A DNA stretch of 64,000 bases from Rhodobacterales bacterium HKCCE2091 (lineage in GTDB: Bacteria; Pseudomonadota; Alphaproteobacteria; Rhodobacterales; Rhodobacteraceae): assembly GCA_015689685.1 (NCBI GenBank), contig WVSL01000015.1, positions 33,883 to 97,882 of the forward strand, read 5' to 3'. A program made the position numbers and the translations under genes. Positions 1-15,107 of the stretch are shown piece after piece (position 1 is the first letter of the stretch; each line of letters starts with the position of its first letter). Below the pieces are notes generated by a model. The model ran no database searches. It was given only the letters and a program-made list of their open reading frames with translations, and was not told the DNA's origin.

Positions 1-1
1 A

Positions 2-205
2 CCCAGGGCGCTGACCGCGCTCGAATGCAGCAGGTCCCGCGCCGGTTCGGGCTTCGGCCTTCGCGGTGTCGGTCGCCTGCTTCGCGCCCGCGGCGGCACC
101 CTACTGGCCGGGAACAGGGGCGACGCGCCGGGGGCGCAGGTGACCTTCACCCTGCCCGGCGCGGTGGTCACTTCGGGTAAGCCCGCCGAACTTCGGGTGG
201 CCTGA
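2..205 (+). CDS. Sensor histidine kinase, C-terminal fragment (5' end outside window)
   Basis: An open frame runs in from the window edge and stops at 203-205. It reads as the end of a HATPase_c domain: a GSGFGL glycine box, then a GG-x-LLAGN segment and a final GAQVTFTLP beta strand, the usual order at the end of two-component sensor kinases. A short tail of about 14 residues follows. The sensor domain and phosphorylated His lie upstream of the window, so the signal sensed cannot be inferred. Confidence 0.65.
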   Translation, partial: PRALTALECSRSRAGSGFGLRGVGRLLRARGGTLLAGNRGDAPGAQVTFTLPGAVVTSGKPAELRVA

Positions 206-282
206 GTGGGGCCTGCCCGGCATGTCGCCCTCGGGCCCCTCCAATTGCGCGAAATCGCCTGTCTTTCCTCGCCCCCGCGGCG

Positions 283-311
283 CTTGCAGGCCCACGGCAC
301 CCTCCTTATAT
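283..311 (+). promoter_or_regulatory. RpoH (heat-shock sigma) promoter for dnaKJ
   Basis: CTTG at 283-286 and CTTATAT at 305-311 are separated by 18 bases, matching the alphaproteobacterial RpoH pattern CTTG-N17/18-CYTATNT. It lies about 110 bases before dnaK. No CIRCE inverted repeat is visible, so control here is probably by sigma factor and not by HrcA. Confidence 0.7.
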
Positions 312-420
312 ACCCCACGAACCGGCCGGGGCATCGTCCCCGACCCACACAAATGGCGGGCCCGGGGCCGCAATCGGACCGGCCCCCGCCAAGATCGCCT
401 GAAGAAAGGGACCGAAAGAC

Positions 421-2343
<1,923 letters not shown>

Positions 2344-2366
2344 CGCCAATGCGCTGACTCCCTGCA

Positions 2367-2390
2367 GACCGGCCGGACCCCCGGCCGGTC
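2367..2390 (+). other. Strong hairpin between dnaK and dnaJ
   Basis: A perfect 10-base-pair stem, GACCGGCCGG (2367-2376) with CCGGCCGGTC (2381-2390), encloses a 4-base ACCC loop. No U-run follows, so it is more likely an RNA stability/processing element or a partial attenuator than a full terminator. Such a structure could keep DnaJ levels below DnaK levels from one transcript (inference). Confidence 0.55.
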
Positions 2391-2413
2391 CATGCGTTTG
2401 AGGGGGGCGAAGG

Positions 2414-3586
2414 ATGATGAATACGATGGCAAAGCGCGACTATTACGAGGTTCTGGGTGTCTCCAAGGGCGCGTCGGCCGAAGAGATCAAGAAGGGCTAT
2501 CGCAAGAAGGCCAAGGAGCTTCACCCGGACCGCAATTCCGACGATCCCGAGGCCGAGGCGAAGTTCAAGGACGTGAACGAGGCCTACGACGTCCTGAAGG
2601 ACGCGGACAAGAAGGCCGCCTACGACCGGTTCGGCCACGCCGCGTTCGACGGCGGGATGGCGGGCGGTCCGCGGTCCGGCGGTTACGCCGGCGGCGGGCA
2701 GCAGGGCGATTTCGCGTCCGCGTTCTCGGACGTCTTCGAGGACCTGTTCGGCGACTTCATGGGCGGCCGCGGCGGCCAGCCCGGCCGGGCCCGCGCCGCG
2801 CGCGGGTCGGACCTGCGCTACAACCTGCGCATTTCGCTCGAAGAGGCCTTCACCGGCCTGACCCGCTCGATCCGCGTTCCGACCTCCGTCACCTGTTCGG
2901 CCTGCAACGGCAGCGGCGCCGAGGGCGGCGCGGAGCCGGTGTCCTGCCCGACCTGCTCCGGCATGGGCAAGGTTCGCGCGCAGCAGGGCTTCTTCACCGT
3001 GGAACGCACCTGCCCGACCTGTTCCGGCATGGGCCAGATCGTCAAGAACCCCTGCACCACCTGCCACGGCCAGGGCCGCGAGCAGAAGGAAAAGACGCTC
3101 AGCGTCAACATCCCCGCGGGCGTGGAGACCGGGACCAAGATCCGCCTCAGCGGCGAGGGCGAAGCCGGCCTGCGCGGCGGGCCTTCGGGCGATCTCTACA
3201 TCTTCATCGAGGTCACCGAGCACCCGATCTTCATCCGCGAGGGCATCGACCTCGCGTGCAAGGTGCCGGTATCTCTGGTGACCGCCGCGCTCGGCGGCGA
3301 GATTGAGGTGCCCACGATCGACGGCGGCCGGTCCCGTGTCCGCGTGCCCGAGGGTGCGCAGTCCGGCAAGCAGATGCGTCTCCGCGGCAAGGGGATGCCC
3401 GCGCTCCGCGGCGCCCAGACCGGCGACATGTACATCGAGCTGGCCGTCGAGACGCCGGTCAAGCTCAGCTCCCGCCAGAAGGAACTCCTGCGCGAGTTCG
3501 AAGAGGCGTCGTCGCGGTCGAACAGCCCGAACGAGACCGGCTTCTTCGACCGGGTGAAGCAGTTCTGGGACGGCATGAAAGGCTGA
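2414..3586 (+). CDS. dnaJ: Chaperone DnaJ (Hsp40)
   Basis: Co-chaperone that delivers substrates to DnaK and stimulates its ATPase through the J domain. The J domain (about residues 5-70) has HPD at about 37-39. A Gly/Phe-rich linker follows, then four CxxCxGxG zinc-binding repeats (about 161-225) and the C-terminal substrate-binding domains, 390 residues in all. Three in-frame ATGs exist, at 2414, 2417 and 2426. The last gives the typical start [12 protein letters not shown] kept 2414 because a G-rich site lies about 6 bases upstream, but 2426 is equally plausible. Confidence 0.97.
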   Translation: MMNTMAKRDYYEVLGVSKGASAEEIKKGYRKKAKELHPDRNSDDPEAEAKFKDVNEAYDVLKDADKKAAYDRFGHAAFDGGMAGGPRSGGYAGGGQQGDFASAFSDVFEDLFGDFMGGRGGQPGRARAARGSDLRYNLRISLEEAFTGLTRSIRVPTSVTCSACNGSGAEGGAEPVSCPTCSGMGKVRAQQGFFTVERTCPTCSGMGQIVKNPCTTCHGQGREQKEKTLSVNIPAGVETGTKIRLSGEGEAGLRGGPSGDLYIFIEVTEHPIFIREGIDLACKVPVSLVTAALGGEIEVPTIDGGRSRVRVPEGAQSGKQMRLRGKGMPALRGAQTGDMYIELAVETPVKLSSRQKELLREFEEASSRSNSPNETGFFDRVKQFWDGMKG

Positions 3587-3593
3587 AGTCTTC

Positions 3594-3628
3594 GCATCGG
3601 GCGGGGTGCATGCATCGCCGCCCGATGC
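3594..3628 (+). terminator. Hairpin terminator after dnaJ
   Basis: Stem GCATCGGGCGG (3594-3604) pairs perfectly with CCGCCCGATGC (3618-3628) around a 13-base loop, 8 bases after the dnaJ stop. There is no clear U-run, so termination efficiency is uncertain. Confidence 0.5.
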
Positions 3629-3678
3629 TAGGGTCCCGGAAATCCCATATCCCCGACCGTGACAACGGAGGCCCTGAC

Positions 3679-4119
3679 ATGACGTCGTTCAGGATCGGAC
3701 TCGTCATCGCCGCGATTACCGCGACCGCTGCCCAAGCCCATGAAAACGTTCAGAATCCCGCCGTCCTTGCGCGGATGAACGGGATGAGCGCGCTGTCCGA
3801 CAACGTCGAGGTGCTGGTGAACATGGCCCGCGGCAACTCGGCCTTCGACGCGGTCCGCGCGAACCAGGCCCTGGCAGAGATCGCGCCGGAAGCCGACCGG
3901 ATCGTGCCGCTGTTCGAAACCGAGCATACCGACCCCGCGTCCGAGGCGCTGCCGGAGATCTGGGCGGACTTCGACGATTTCGCGACCCGCGCGCGCAGGC
4001 TGTCGGACCGGGCCGAGGCCGCGGCGGGCAGCATCGAGGCGCGCGACGACCTTGGCCCGGTGCTGCAGTCGGTCGGGCAGTCCTGCGCCGGCTGCCACGA
4101 CCTCTACCGCGAGGACTGA
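3679..4119 (+). CDS. Periplasmic cytochrome c' family protein
   Basis: Predicted 146-residue exported haem protein. The N-terminus is a signal peptide (MTSFRIGLVIAAITATAAQA, cut before HEN). The body is helical, with a single haem-attachment motif CAGCH close to the C-terminus (about residue 136). That is the class II cytochrome c' arrangement, a four-helix bundle with a C-terminal CxxCH. Such proteins bind NO and can protect against nitrosative stress; the physiological role here is inferred from the family only. The start at 3679 is preferred over an upstream in-frame ATG (3610) because it has a GGAGG site and begins the signal peptide. It converges on malic enzyme with 4 bases between stops. 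Confidence 0.82.
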   Translation: MTSFRIGLVIAAITATAAQAHENVQNPAVLARMNGMSALSDNVEVLVNMARGNSAFDAVRANQALAEIAPEADRIVPLFETEHTDPASEALPEIWADFDDFATRARRLSDRAEAAAGSIEARDDLGPVLQSVGQSCAGCHDLYRED

Positions 4120-4123
4120 GGCC

Positions 4124-6385
<2,262 letters not shown>

Positions 6386-6507
6386 GCGTCTCCCTCCCTC
6401 GCATCGGGCGGAGTCCGGTGTAGCGCGAGGCCGATGCCCGGGCAACACGGGCTTTCGCGCGGATTCGGCAGCGGCTAGTCTCCGGCGAGCCCGACGGCGG
6501 GGGGACG

Positions 6508-9141
6508 ATGACGGCGCAAGCGACGCCCATGATGGCGCAATACCTGGAGATCAAGGCGCAGCACCGCGATGCGCTCCTGTTCTACCGGATGGGCGATTTC
6601 TACGAGATGTTCTTCGACGACGCGGAGGCCGCGGCGGAGGCGCTCGACATAGCGTTGACCAAGCGCGGCAAGCACGCGGGCGACGACATCCCGATGTGTG
6701 GCGTCCCGGCCCATTCCGCCGAAGGCTACCTGCTGACGCTGATCCGCAAGGGCTTCCGCGTCGCGATCTGCGAGCAGATGGAGGACCCGGCCGAAGCGAA
6801 GAAGCGCGGCGCGAAATCCGTCGTCCGGCGCGAGGTCGTGCGGCTCGTGACCCCCGGTACGCTGACCGAGGACACGCTGCTTGAACCCCGGCGCCACAAC
6901 TTCCTTGCCGCCTGGGCCGACATCCGTGGCGAGGGGGCGCTGGCCTGGGCCGACATCTCGACCGGCGCCTTCCAGGTGATGGCCTGCGCCCCGGTGCGCC
7001 TCGGCCCCGAACTCGCCCGCCTCGCCCCGGCGGAGATCCTCGTCGCCGATGGCACGGCCCTGCCCGACGCGCTGTCTGCCGACAGCCCCGCCGCGGTGAC
7101 CCCGCTATCCCCGGCGAGCTTCGAGTCCCGCGGTGCCGAACGGCGGCTCGGCGACCTTTTCGGTGTCCAGACGCTGGACGGTTTCGGCAGTTTCGGCCGC
7201 GCGGAACTGGCGGCGATGGGCGCGGTGGTCGATTACCTCGACCTCACCCAGAAGGGCCAGCTTCCGCGCCTTCGCCCGCCCGTCCGCGAAAGCGCTGCAC
7301 GGGTGATGCAGATCGACGCGGCCACCCGGCGCAACCTGGAACTGACCGCCGCGCTGGCCGGGGGTCGCGCGGGCAGCCTGCTCGCCACCATCGACCGCAC
7401 CGTGACAGCGGCGGGCGGGCGGCTTCTCGAACGGCGGCTGTCGAGCCCGCTGACCGATGCCGCCGCCATTTCCGCGAGGCACGAGGCCGTCGCGCACTGG
7501 GTCGGGGACACGGGCGGGCACGAAACGGTGCGGGATGCCCTGCGCCGAGTCCCCGATCTTGACCGCGCGCTCGCCCGCCTCGCCATCGGGCGCGGCGGCC
7601 CGCGGGATCTCGCCGCGATCCGCAACGGGCTGGAAGCGGCAGCCGCGCTTTCCGACCGCCTCGACCCCGCCGCCCTGCCCCCGCTTCTGGCCGAAGCCGC
7701 CGCACGCCTGTCCGGTCACGACGCGATCGCGGGGCGTCTTGCCGATGCGCTGGTGGCCGAACCGCCGCTTCTCGTCCGCGATGGCGGTTTCATCGCCCCG
7801 GGCCACGACGCCGACCTCGACGAGGCCCGCCGCCTCCGCGACGAGGGGCGCGGCGTCATCGCCGGGATGCAGGCGGAGTTCGTCGAAGCCACCGGCATCA
7901 ACGCGTTGAAGATCAAGCACAACAACGTGCTCGGATACTTCATCGAGACACCGGCGACCCACGCGAAGAAGATGCTTTCGGAGCCGCTGTCGCAGACCTT
8001 CATCCACCGCCAGACCACCGCCAGCGCGGTCCGCTTCACCACGGTCGACCTGTCCGAGCTGGAAACCAAGATCCACAATGCCGGCGCCCGCGCGCAGGAT
8101 ATCGAGACCGCGCTGTTTCGCGCCCTCTGCGACGCGGTCATGGCCGAACAGGGCCCCATCGGAGACGCCGCCGCCGCGCTGGCCGAACTCGACATGGCCG
8201 CGTCGCTCGCCACCCTCGCCGCCGAAAAGGACTGGACCCGCCCCCGGATCGACGACAGCCGCGCCTTCGAGATCGAGGCTGGGCGCCATCCCGTGGTCGA
8301 GGCCGCGCTCGCGCGCGACGGCCAGCCCTTCATCGCCAACGATTGCGCCCTGACCGCCGAAGCCGAGGACGCGGCGATCACGCTCCTTACCGGGCCGAAC
8401 ATGGCCGGCAAGTCGACCTGGCTGCGCCAGAACGCGCTGATCGCCATCCTCGCCCAGACCGGCAGCTTCGTTCCCGCCCGCTCCGCGCGTATCGGCCTGG
8501 TATCGCAGGTGTTTTCCCGCGTCGGTGCCTCCGACGACCTCGCCCGCGGACGGTCGACCTTCATGGTCGAGATGGTGGAAACCGCCGCGATCCTGAACCA
8601 GGCTGATTCCCGCGCGTTGGTGATCCTCGACGAGATCGGCCGTGGCACCGCGACGTATGACGGCCTCTCCATCGCCTGGGCGGTGCTGGAACAGCTTCAT
8701 GCGGTCAACCGCTGCCGCGCGCTCTTTGCGACTCACTACCACGAACTGACCCAGCTTGCCGCGCGCCTGCCCGGGCTGCGCAACGCAACCGTCGCCGTGC
8801 GGGAATGGGACGGCGAGGTGGTGTTCCTGCACGAGGTCCGCGACGGCGCCGCCGACCGGTCCTACGGCGTGCAGGTCGCGAAACTCGCCGGTCTGCCACC
8901 GGCGGTGACGGCCCGCGCGCAGGACGTGCTCGAAGCCCTGGAAAAGGGTGACCGGCAGGGATCGGGCCACGCGAAGGCGCTGATCGACGACCTCCCGCTC
9001 TTCGCTGCGACCCGGCCCGAGCCGGAGGCGAAACCGTCGAAGATCGAGGCCCGCCTGCGCGACATCCAGCCAGACACGCTCACCCCGCGCGAGGCGTTGC
9101 AGATTCTCTATGACCTGAAGGATGCGCTCGACGGCGCCTGA
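6508..9141 (+). CDS. mutS: DNA mismatch repair protein MutS
   Basis: Recognises base mismatches and small loops and starts methyl-directed-type repair with MutL. The 877 residues include the mismatch-reading F-Y-E motif (GDFYEMF, about 31-33), connector, lever and clamp domains, and the C-terminal ABC ATPase with Walker [10 protein letters not shown] (about 630) and DEIGRGT signature. Length is normal for MutS1. The start at 6508 follows a GGGGGGA site. It stands alone, divergent from maeB, and is followed by a terminator-like element. Confidence 0.97.
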   Translation: MTAQATPMMAQYLEIKAQHRDALLFYRMGDFYEMFFDDAEAAAEALDIALTKRGKHAGDDIPMCGVPAHSAEGYLLTLIRKGFRVAICEQMEDPAEAKKRGAKSVVRREVVRLVTPGTLTEDTLLEPRRHNFLAAWADIRGEGALAWADISTGAFQVMACAPVRLGPELARLAPAEILVADGTALPDALSADSPAAVTPLSPASFESRGAERRLGDLFGVQTLDGFGSFGRAELAAMGAVVDYLDLTQKGQLPRLRPPVRESAARVMQIDAATRRNLELTAALAGGRAGSLLATIDRTVTAAGGRLLERRLSSPLTDAAAISARHEAVAHWVGDTGGHETVRDALRRVPDLDRALARLAIGRGGPRDLAAIRNGLEAAAALSDRLDPAALPPLLAEAAARLSGHDAIAGRLADALVAEPPLLVRDGGFIAPGHDADLDEARRLRDEGRGVIAGMQAEFVEATGINALKIKHNNVLGYFIETPATHAKKMLSEPLSQTFIHRQTTASAVRFTTVDLSELETKIHNAGARAQDIETALFRALCDAVMAEQGPIGDAAAALAELDMAASLATLAAEKDWTRPRIDDSRAFEIEAGRHPVVEAALARDGQPFIANDCALTAEAEDAAITLLTGPNMAGKSTWLRQNALIAILAQTGSFVPARSARIGLVSQVFSRVGASDDLARGRSTFMVEMVETAAILNQADSRALVILDEIGRGTATYDGLSIAWAVLEQLHAVNRCRALFATHYHELTQLAARLPGLRNATVAVREWDGEVVFLHEVRDGAADRSYGVQVAKLAGLPPAVTARAQDVLEALEKGDRQGSGHAKALIDDLPLFAATRPEPEAKPSKIEARLRDIQPDTLTPREALQILYDLKDALDGA

Positions 9142-9144
9142 GCT

Positions 9145-9193
9145 TCTTTATCCCGAAAATATCCCGGGGGGTCCGGGGGGCAGCGCCCCCCGG
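9145..9193. terminator. Terminator-like conserved element between mutS and grpE
   Basis: CCGGGGGG (9173-9180) pairs with CCCCCCGG (9186-9193) around a 5-base loop, preceded by TTTATCCCGAAAATATCCC. It lies between convergent mutS and grpE, so it may terminate from both sides. I recall very similar sequences at many gene ends in Rhodobacterales genomes; that is memory, not a search. Confidence 0.6.
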
Positions 9194-9221
9194 CGGGTCG
9201 GCGCGCGACAGCGCGTCGAGA

Positions 9222-9785
9222 TCAGCTTGCGGGGGTGGACGAAACGCCGACCTGCGCCGGCCGCAGGAGACGGTCGTGCAGCAGGAAACCCTCGGCCATC
9301 ACCTGGATGATCTCGCCCGCCTTCGTTCCCGGCACCGGCGCCTCGAACATGGCCTGGTGGATCTTCGGATCGAAGGGATCGCCCGGCTCCGGCATGATCG
9401 GCGTTACGCCATGCTTGCCGAACACGTTCAGCAACTCCCGCAGGGTGAGTTCCACACCCTCGATCACCGGGCCGGCCGCGGCGCGGCCTTCCTCGCCCGC
9501 GGCGTCGAGCGCCCGGCGGAGGTTGTCGTAGACCGGCAGCAGGTCACGGGCGAGCTTGGACCCGCCGTACTGCTCCGCCTCGCGCCGGTCGCGCTCCGCG
9601 CGCTTGCGCATGTTCTCCGATTCCGCGAGCGTGCGCAGAAGACGGTCCTTCAACTCGTCGCGCTCGGAACGCAGCAGAGCAAGCTCGTCCTCTTCGGCGG
9701 TCTCGAAGGCTTCCTCGGCCTCGTTCATCTCGGCTTCGAGCGCCTCGATATCGTCGAGAAACTCTTCGTTCTTCGGCTCAGCCAT
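9222..9785 (-). CDS. grpE: Nucleotide exchange factor GrpE
   Basis: Releases ADP from DnaK and so resets the chaperone cycle. The 187-residue protein has a long acidic coiled-coil N-terminal half (about 10-70) and the conserved C-terminal wing with DPKIHQAMF and PGEI-type (PGTKAGEIIQVMAEGF) segments. The ATG at 9785 follows a GAGAGG site; an in-frame TTG directly before it is not needed. It is 9 bases downstream of hrcA on the same strand, so the two are one operon. Confidence 0.96.
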   Translation of the reverse strand: MAEPKNEEFLDDIEALEAEMNEAEEAFETAEEDELALLRSERDELKDRLLRTLAESENMRKRAERDRREAEQYGGSKLARDLLPVYDNLRRALDAAGEEGRAAAGPVIEGVELTLRELLNVFGKHGVTPIMPEPGDPFDPKIHQAMFEAPVPGTKAGEIIQVMAEGFLLHDRLLRPAQVGVSSTPAS

Positions 9786-9794
9786 CAATACCTC

Positions 9795-10856
9795 TCAGCC
9801 CCGGTCGGACATCAGCCGTCCGACCACCTGTGCGGTGTAGTCCACGATCGGAACGATCCGACCGTAGTTCAGGCGGGTCGGACCGATGACACCGACCGCG
9901 CCCAGAATCTTACGGTCGGCATTCATATAGGGAGAGACCACCAGAGAGGAACCGGAAAGTGAGAATAACTTGTTCTCGGAACCGATGAAGATCCGCACCC
10001 CGTCGCCGCCCTCGGTCAGTTCGAGGAACTGCTCGATGTCGCGCTTGCGTTCGAGGTCGTCGAACAACTCCCGGATGCGATCGAGATCGACGGATTCGGC
10101 GGAATCGAGCAGCATCGACCGGCCGCGCACGATCAGCCGGCCGGACTGCTCCACCTCGTTCTCCCACGACGCGAGCCCGCTTTCGATCAGCTCCTGCGCC
10201 AGCTTGTCGATCTCCTGCCGGCGCTTCTCGATCTCCTGCCCCATGATCGAGCGCAACTCGCCCAGGGTCCGCCCCTCGGCCAGCGCGTTCAGGAAGTTCG
10301 CGGCTTCCCGAAGGCTCGACGGCGTCTGACCCGGCGGCGGACGGAACAGGCGGTTTTCCACGTGGCCGTCGGCCGAGACCAGGACCACCAACGCCTGGTC
10401 GGCGGACAGCGAGACGAAATCGATATGCCGGATCGGCGCCTCGTGCTTCGGCGCCAGCACCAGCGAGGCGCCCTGGGTCAGGCCGCTCAGCGCCGCCCCG
10501 ATCCGGTCGAGCGCCCCCGACACGTCCGGCCTGTTCGATCCCATCGTCTCGTCGATCTTCGAGCGGTCGTCGTTCGTCAGCTCCCGCATCTCCAGGAGCC
10601 CGTCGACGAAGAGCCTGAGCCCAAGCTGCGTCGGCACCCGCCCGGCGGAGACATGCGGGGAATCGAGCAGGCCGAGGAATTCGAGGTCCTGCATCACGTT
10701 GCGCACGGTCGCCGCCGAGACCTGCTCGCTCAGGCTGCGGGTCAGGGTGCGCGACCCGACCGGCGCGCCGGTTTCGAGATAGGCCTCTACCACCCGGCGA
10801 AAGACCTCGCGCGAGCGGTCGTTCAGTTCATCGAGGAGCTGCGGATTTCCTGCCAT
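9795..10856 (-). CDS. hrcA: Heat-inducible transcription repressor HrcA
   Basis: DNA-binding repressor that classically acts on CIRCE operators, chiefly at groESL in alphaproteobacteria, and depends on GroEL for folding. The 353 residues start with a winged-helix domain (about 1-75, with SAATVRNVMQDLEFLGLL). A central GAF-like part follows, and the C-terminus carries NYGRIVPIVDYTAQVVG. First gene of the hrcA-grpE operon, divergent from rph. I see no CIRCE repeat in its own promoter or before dnaK in this window, so its targets lie elsewhere. Confidence 0.95.
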   Translation of the reverse strand: MAGNPQLLDELNDRSREVFRRVVEAYLETGAPVGSRTLTRSLSEQVSAATVRNVMQDLEFLGLLDSPHVSAGRVPTQLGLRLFVDGLLEMRELTNDDRSKIDETMGSNRPDVSGALDRIGAALSGLTQGASLVLAPKHEAPIRHIDFVSLSADQALVVLVSADGHVENRLFRPPPGQTPSSLREAANFLNALAEGRTLGELRSIMGQEIEKRRQEIDKLAQELIESGLASWENEVEQSGRLIVRGRSMLLDSAESVDLDRIRELFDDLERKRDIEQFLELTEGGDGVRIFIGSENKLFSLSGSSLVVSPYMNADRKILGAVGVIGPTRLNYGRIVPIVDYTAQVVGRLMSDRG

Positions 10857-10972
10857 GTCGCATCATTTAGGGAGCCGGGGTGGCCCGGGTCAATGCGTGG
10901 TCGAACGGGGTTGCGGAGCGCGGGGCGCAGGGACTATGCCCGGGGCGCAGAACCCAGAGGGGGAGAAACGCC

Positions 10973-11686
10973 ATGCGCCCGTCCGGCCGCGCTCTCGATG
11001 CCATGCGCCCGATATCCATCGAAACGGGGGTCACCGCCCACGCCGAGGGATCCTGCCTGATCCGCTGCGGCGGAACCCACGTCCTGTGCACCGCCAGCGT
11101 GGAGGAGCGTGTGCCGCCGTTCCTGAAGAACACCGGGCTCGGATGGGTCACGGCGGAATACGGCATGCTGCCCCGCGCCACCCATACCCGGATGCGCCGC
11201 GAGGCCGCCCAGGGCAAGCAGTCGGGCCGCACCCAGGAAATCCAGCGCCTGATCGGTCGCAGCCTGCGCGCGGGTATCGACCGCGTCGCGCTCGGCGAAC
11301 GCCAGATCACCGTGGACTGCGACGTGATCCAGGCCGATGGCGGCACCCGCTGCGCATCGATCACCGGCGGGTGGGTCGCGCTGAAGCTCGCCATCCAGAA
11401 ACTGATGAAGGCCGGCGACGTTCTGTCCGACCCCATCGTCGATCACGTCGCCGCGGTGTCCTGCGGGGTCTACGCGGGACAGCCGGTGCTCGACCTTGAC
11501 TACGCCGAGGACAGCGAGGCCGGGACCGACGGCAACTTCGTGATGACCGGCGGCGGACGGATGATCGAACTCCAGGCCAGCGCCGAGGGCGCCACCTTCA
11601 GCCGCGCCGATTTCGACGCGCTGATGGCGCTTGCCGAGAAGGGCGTCGGCGAACTCGTGGCGGCGCAGACGGCGGCGGTGTCGTGA
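10973..11686 (+). CDS. rph: Ribonuclease PH
   Basis: Phosphate-dependent 3' exoribonuclease that trims tRNA 3' ends. The 237-residue protein starts [19 protein letters not shown], carries the [12 protein letters not shown] core and the [15 protein letters not shown] arginine-rich stretch used in phosphate and RNA binding, and ends in the usual helical tail. The start at 10973 has a GGGGGAGAAA site and matches the family; an upstream in-frame start at 10880 has no support. It overlaps rdgB by 4 bases (GTGA), so the pair is translationally coupled. Confidence 0.95.
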   Translation: MRPSGRALDAMRPISIETGVTAHAEGSCLIRCGGTHVLCTASVEERVPPFLKNTGLGWVTAEYGMLPRATHTRMRREAAQGKQSGRTQEIQRLIGRSLRAGIDRVALGERQITVDCDVIQADGGTRCASITGGWVALKLAIQKLMKAGDVLSDPIVDHVAAVSCGVYAGQPVLDLDYAEDSEAGTDGNFVMTGGGRMIELQASAEGATFSRADFDALMALAEKGVGELVAAQTAAVS

Positions 11687-12291
11687 AACGCTTCACCGGG
11701 CGGGACCTGCTGATCGCGACCCACAACCGCGGCAAGATGGACGAGATGGCGGCGCTGCTGGCGCCTTACGGCATCGCCGTCACCTCCGCCGCCGATCACG
11801 GCCTGCCGGAGCCGGAGGAAACCGGCACCACCTTCGTCGAGAACGCCCGCATCAAGGCCCACGCCGCATCCGCCGCAACCGGCCTCCCGGCGCTTGCCGA
11901 CGACAGCGGCATCGTCATTGACGCGCTCGACGGCGCGCCGGGCGTCTACACCGCCGACTGGGCGGAAACCCCGAACGGCCGCGATTTCCACATGGCGATG
12001 ACCCGCGCCCATGACGAACTGATCGCCCGCGGCGCGCCCGAACCCTGGACTGCGCGGTTCTGCTGCACGCTGGTCCTCGCCTGGCCCGATGGCACCGACG
12101 CGGTGTTTCCCGGCGTGATGGAAGGCCGCTTCGTCTGGCCCATGCGCGGTGCCGAGGGCCACGGCTACGACCCCGTGTTCCAGCCGGTAGGCCACGACCG
12201 CACCTTCGCCGAGATGGACCCGGCGGAAAAGAACCGGATCAGCCACCGTGCCGATGCCGTGCGCAAGTTCGAGGCCATTCTTGGAGCCTGA
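11683..12291 (+). CDS. rdgB: dITP/XTP pyrophosphatase (HAM1/RdgB)
   Basis: Removes non-canonical purine nucleoside triphosphates (ITP, XTP) from the nucleotide pool. The 202-residue protein has the substrate loop ATHNRGK (about 12-18), the metal-binding ALADDSGI motif (about 69-76), and GHGYDPVF near the C-terminus, all standard for the family. The GTG start overlaps the rph stop by 4 bases. The C-terminus overlaps the beginning of hemW. Confidence 0.95.
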   Translation: MKRFTGRDLLIATHNRGKMDEMAALLAPYGIAVTSAADHGLPEPEETGTTFVENARIKAHAASAATGLPALADDSGIVIDALDGAPGVYTADWAETPNGRDFHMAMTRAHDELIARGAPEPWTARFCCTLVLAWPDGTDAVFPGVMEGRFVWPMRGAEGHGYDPVFQPVGHDRTFAEMDPAEKNRISHRADAVRKFEAILGA

Positions 12292-13419
12292 AGCCGACCG
12301 CTTCGGCATCTACGTCCACTGGCCGTTCTGCCAGGCGAAGTGCCCCTACTGCGATTTCAATTCCCATGTCGCCGCCCGGATCGACCAGCGCAGGTGGGCC
12401 GCCGCCTATCGCGCGGAAATCGCCAGAGCCCGAGCCGAGCTTGGATCGCGCCGGGTCGATACCGTGTTTTTCGGCGGCGGAACGCCATCATTGATGGACC
12501 CGGATCTTGTAGAAGAAATCCTGACGGCGATCCGCGCTGCCTGGCCCGTCTCCAACGATTTCGAAGTCACGATGGAGGCCAACCCGACCTCGGTCGAAGC
12601 CGGCCGGTTCCGGGGCTACCGCGAGGCCGGCGTTTCGCGGATCTCCGTGGGGCTGCAGTCGCTGGACGACGCCTCGCTGAAGGCCCTCGGCCGCCTGCAC
12701 AGCGCGGCGGAGGGCATTCGGGCGCTGGACCTCGCCCGCTCGGTCTTCGACCGGGTGAGCTGCGACCTGATCTACGCGCGGCAGGACCAGTCGCTCGACC
12801 AGTGGAAGGCGGAACTGGCGACGGCCATCGCGCTCGGCACGGATCACATGTCGCTGTACCAGTTGACGATCGAGGACGGGACGGCGTTCGGAGACAGGTT
12901 GCGCGCAGGACGGCTGCGCGGTCTGCCGGGCGAGGACCTGTCCGCGGACCTGTACGACGCGACGCAGGAGATGATGGAGGCCGCGGGGCTGCCCGCCTAC
13001 GAGGTATCGAACCACGCCCGGCCCGGTTCGGAATGCCGTCACAACCTGATCTACTGGCGCGGGCAGGAATACCTCGGGGTCGGTCCCGGCGCGCATGGCC
13101 GCATCCGTCCCGCCGGGGTCTGGCTGGCGACCGAAGGCGCGAAGGCACCGGGCGACTGGCTGCGCCGGGTGGAAGAGGACGGATCGGGCGAACTGCCGCG
13201 CGAGACGCTGAACGCGCGGGATCGCGGGGTGGAATACCTGCTGATGAGCCTGCGGCTCGACGAGGGCAGCGCGCTAGCCCGGCTTGGTGACGAGGTGCTG
13301 GACCGGCGCGCGGTGGAAGAGCTGTGCGACTCCGGCCACCTCTGGACGCGCGACGGCCGGATCGGTGCGACGAAGACCGGCCGCCCGGTGCTGAACGCCG
13401 TCCTGGAGCAGCTGCTGGC

Positions 13420-13423
<4 letters not shown>
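12281..13423 (+). CDS. hemW: Radical SAM haem chaperone HemW
   Basis: HemN-like radical SAM protein. Family members without coproporphyrinogen oxidase activity bind and deliver haem. The cluster motif CQAKCPYC (CxxxCxxC) lies about 17-24 residues in, followed by FFGGGTPSL and SVGLQSLDD. The protein is about 380 residues. Start choice is uncertain: TTG at 12281 has a GAGG site 6 bases upstream and overlaps rdgB by 11 bases. ATG 12254 or GTG 12248 would add 9-11 residues but lack a good site. Its stop overlaps that of convergent parB. Confidence 0.93.
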
Positions 13424-14315
<892 letters not shown>

Positions 14316-14319
<4 letters not shown>

Positions 14320-15107
14320 GCGTGGGTCATCTGCCTGTCGAGCATTTCCCGGGCGAGGCTGCGGTAGGCCGCGCTGCCCTTGGAGTTGTTGTCGTATTGC
14401 AGGACGGGGATGGCGTAGGACGGCGCCTCGGAGAGGCGGACGTTGCGCGGAATGTGGGTGCGGAAAACGAGGTCTCCGAGGTTCTCGCGCGCGTCTTGCT
14501 CCACCTGCTGACACAAGTTGTTGCGTTGGTCATACATCGTCAACACAACACCTTCGATACGAAGGCTCGGGTTCGCGGATTGCCGGACCTGCCGAAGCGT
14601 GTGCATCAACTGGCTGAGGCCTTCCAGCGCGAAGAACTCCGCCTGCAGCGGGACGAGCACGGCATGGGCGGCCACCATCGCGTTGATCGTCAGCAGGTTC
14701 AGCGACGGCGGGCAGTCGATCAGCACGAAATCCCAGGCGTCGAGGCCGTCAGACGCCAGCGCGTCCTTCAGGAGGAAAACGCGTTTCTCGTGGGTCACGA
14801 GCTCCACGTCCGCGGAGCTGAGGTCGGTGGTCGCGGGGGCGATGGACAACCGCTCCACGCTCGTCGGCGCAACGACTTCGGACAGTGCCACGCCGTCGAG
14901 GATCAGGTCGTAGGTGGTGAGCCCGCGGGTCGCGCTGTCGATGCCGAGCCCGGTCGAGGCGTTGCCCTGCGGGTCGAGGTCGATCACCAGCACGCGGCGC
15001 CCGGCCTCGGCCAGCGACGCGCCGAGGTTGATCGCTGTCGTCGTCTTGCCCACGCCACCCTTCTGGTTCGCGATGGCGAGGATGCGGGTCCGGGGATGCT
15101 CAGACAC
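14316..15107 (-). CDS. parA: Chromosome partitioning ATPase ParA
   Basis: Walker-type ATPase that forms a nucleoid-bound gradient and moves ParB-parS complexes apart. The 263 residues contain the deviant Walker A KGGVGKTTT (about 16-24), the A' DLDPQGN motif, and VLIDCPPSLN as Walker B. The start is a GTG at 15107 that overlaps the rsmG stop by 8 bases, and the stop overlaps parB by 4, so rsmG-parA-parB are read as one coupled unit. Confidence 0.96.

Noticed and set aside
12248..12280. Longer hemW start (GTG 12248 or ATG 12254)
   Set aside because: Neither has a ribosome site and both increase overlap with rdgB. TTG 12281 has GAGG at good spacing, but the point is not settled.
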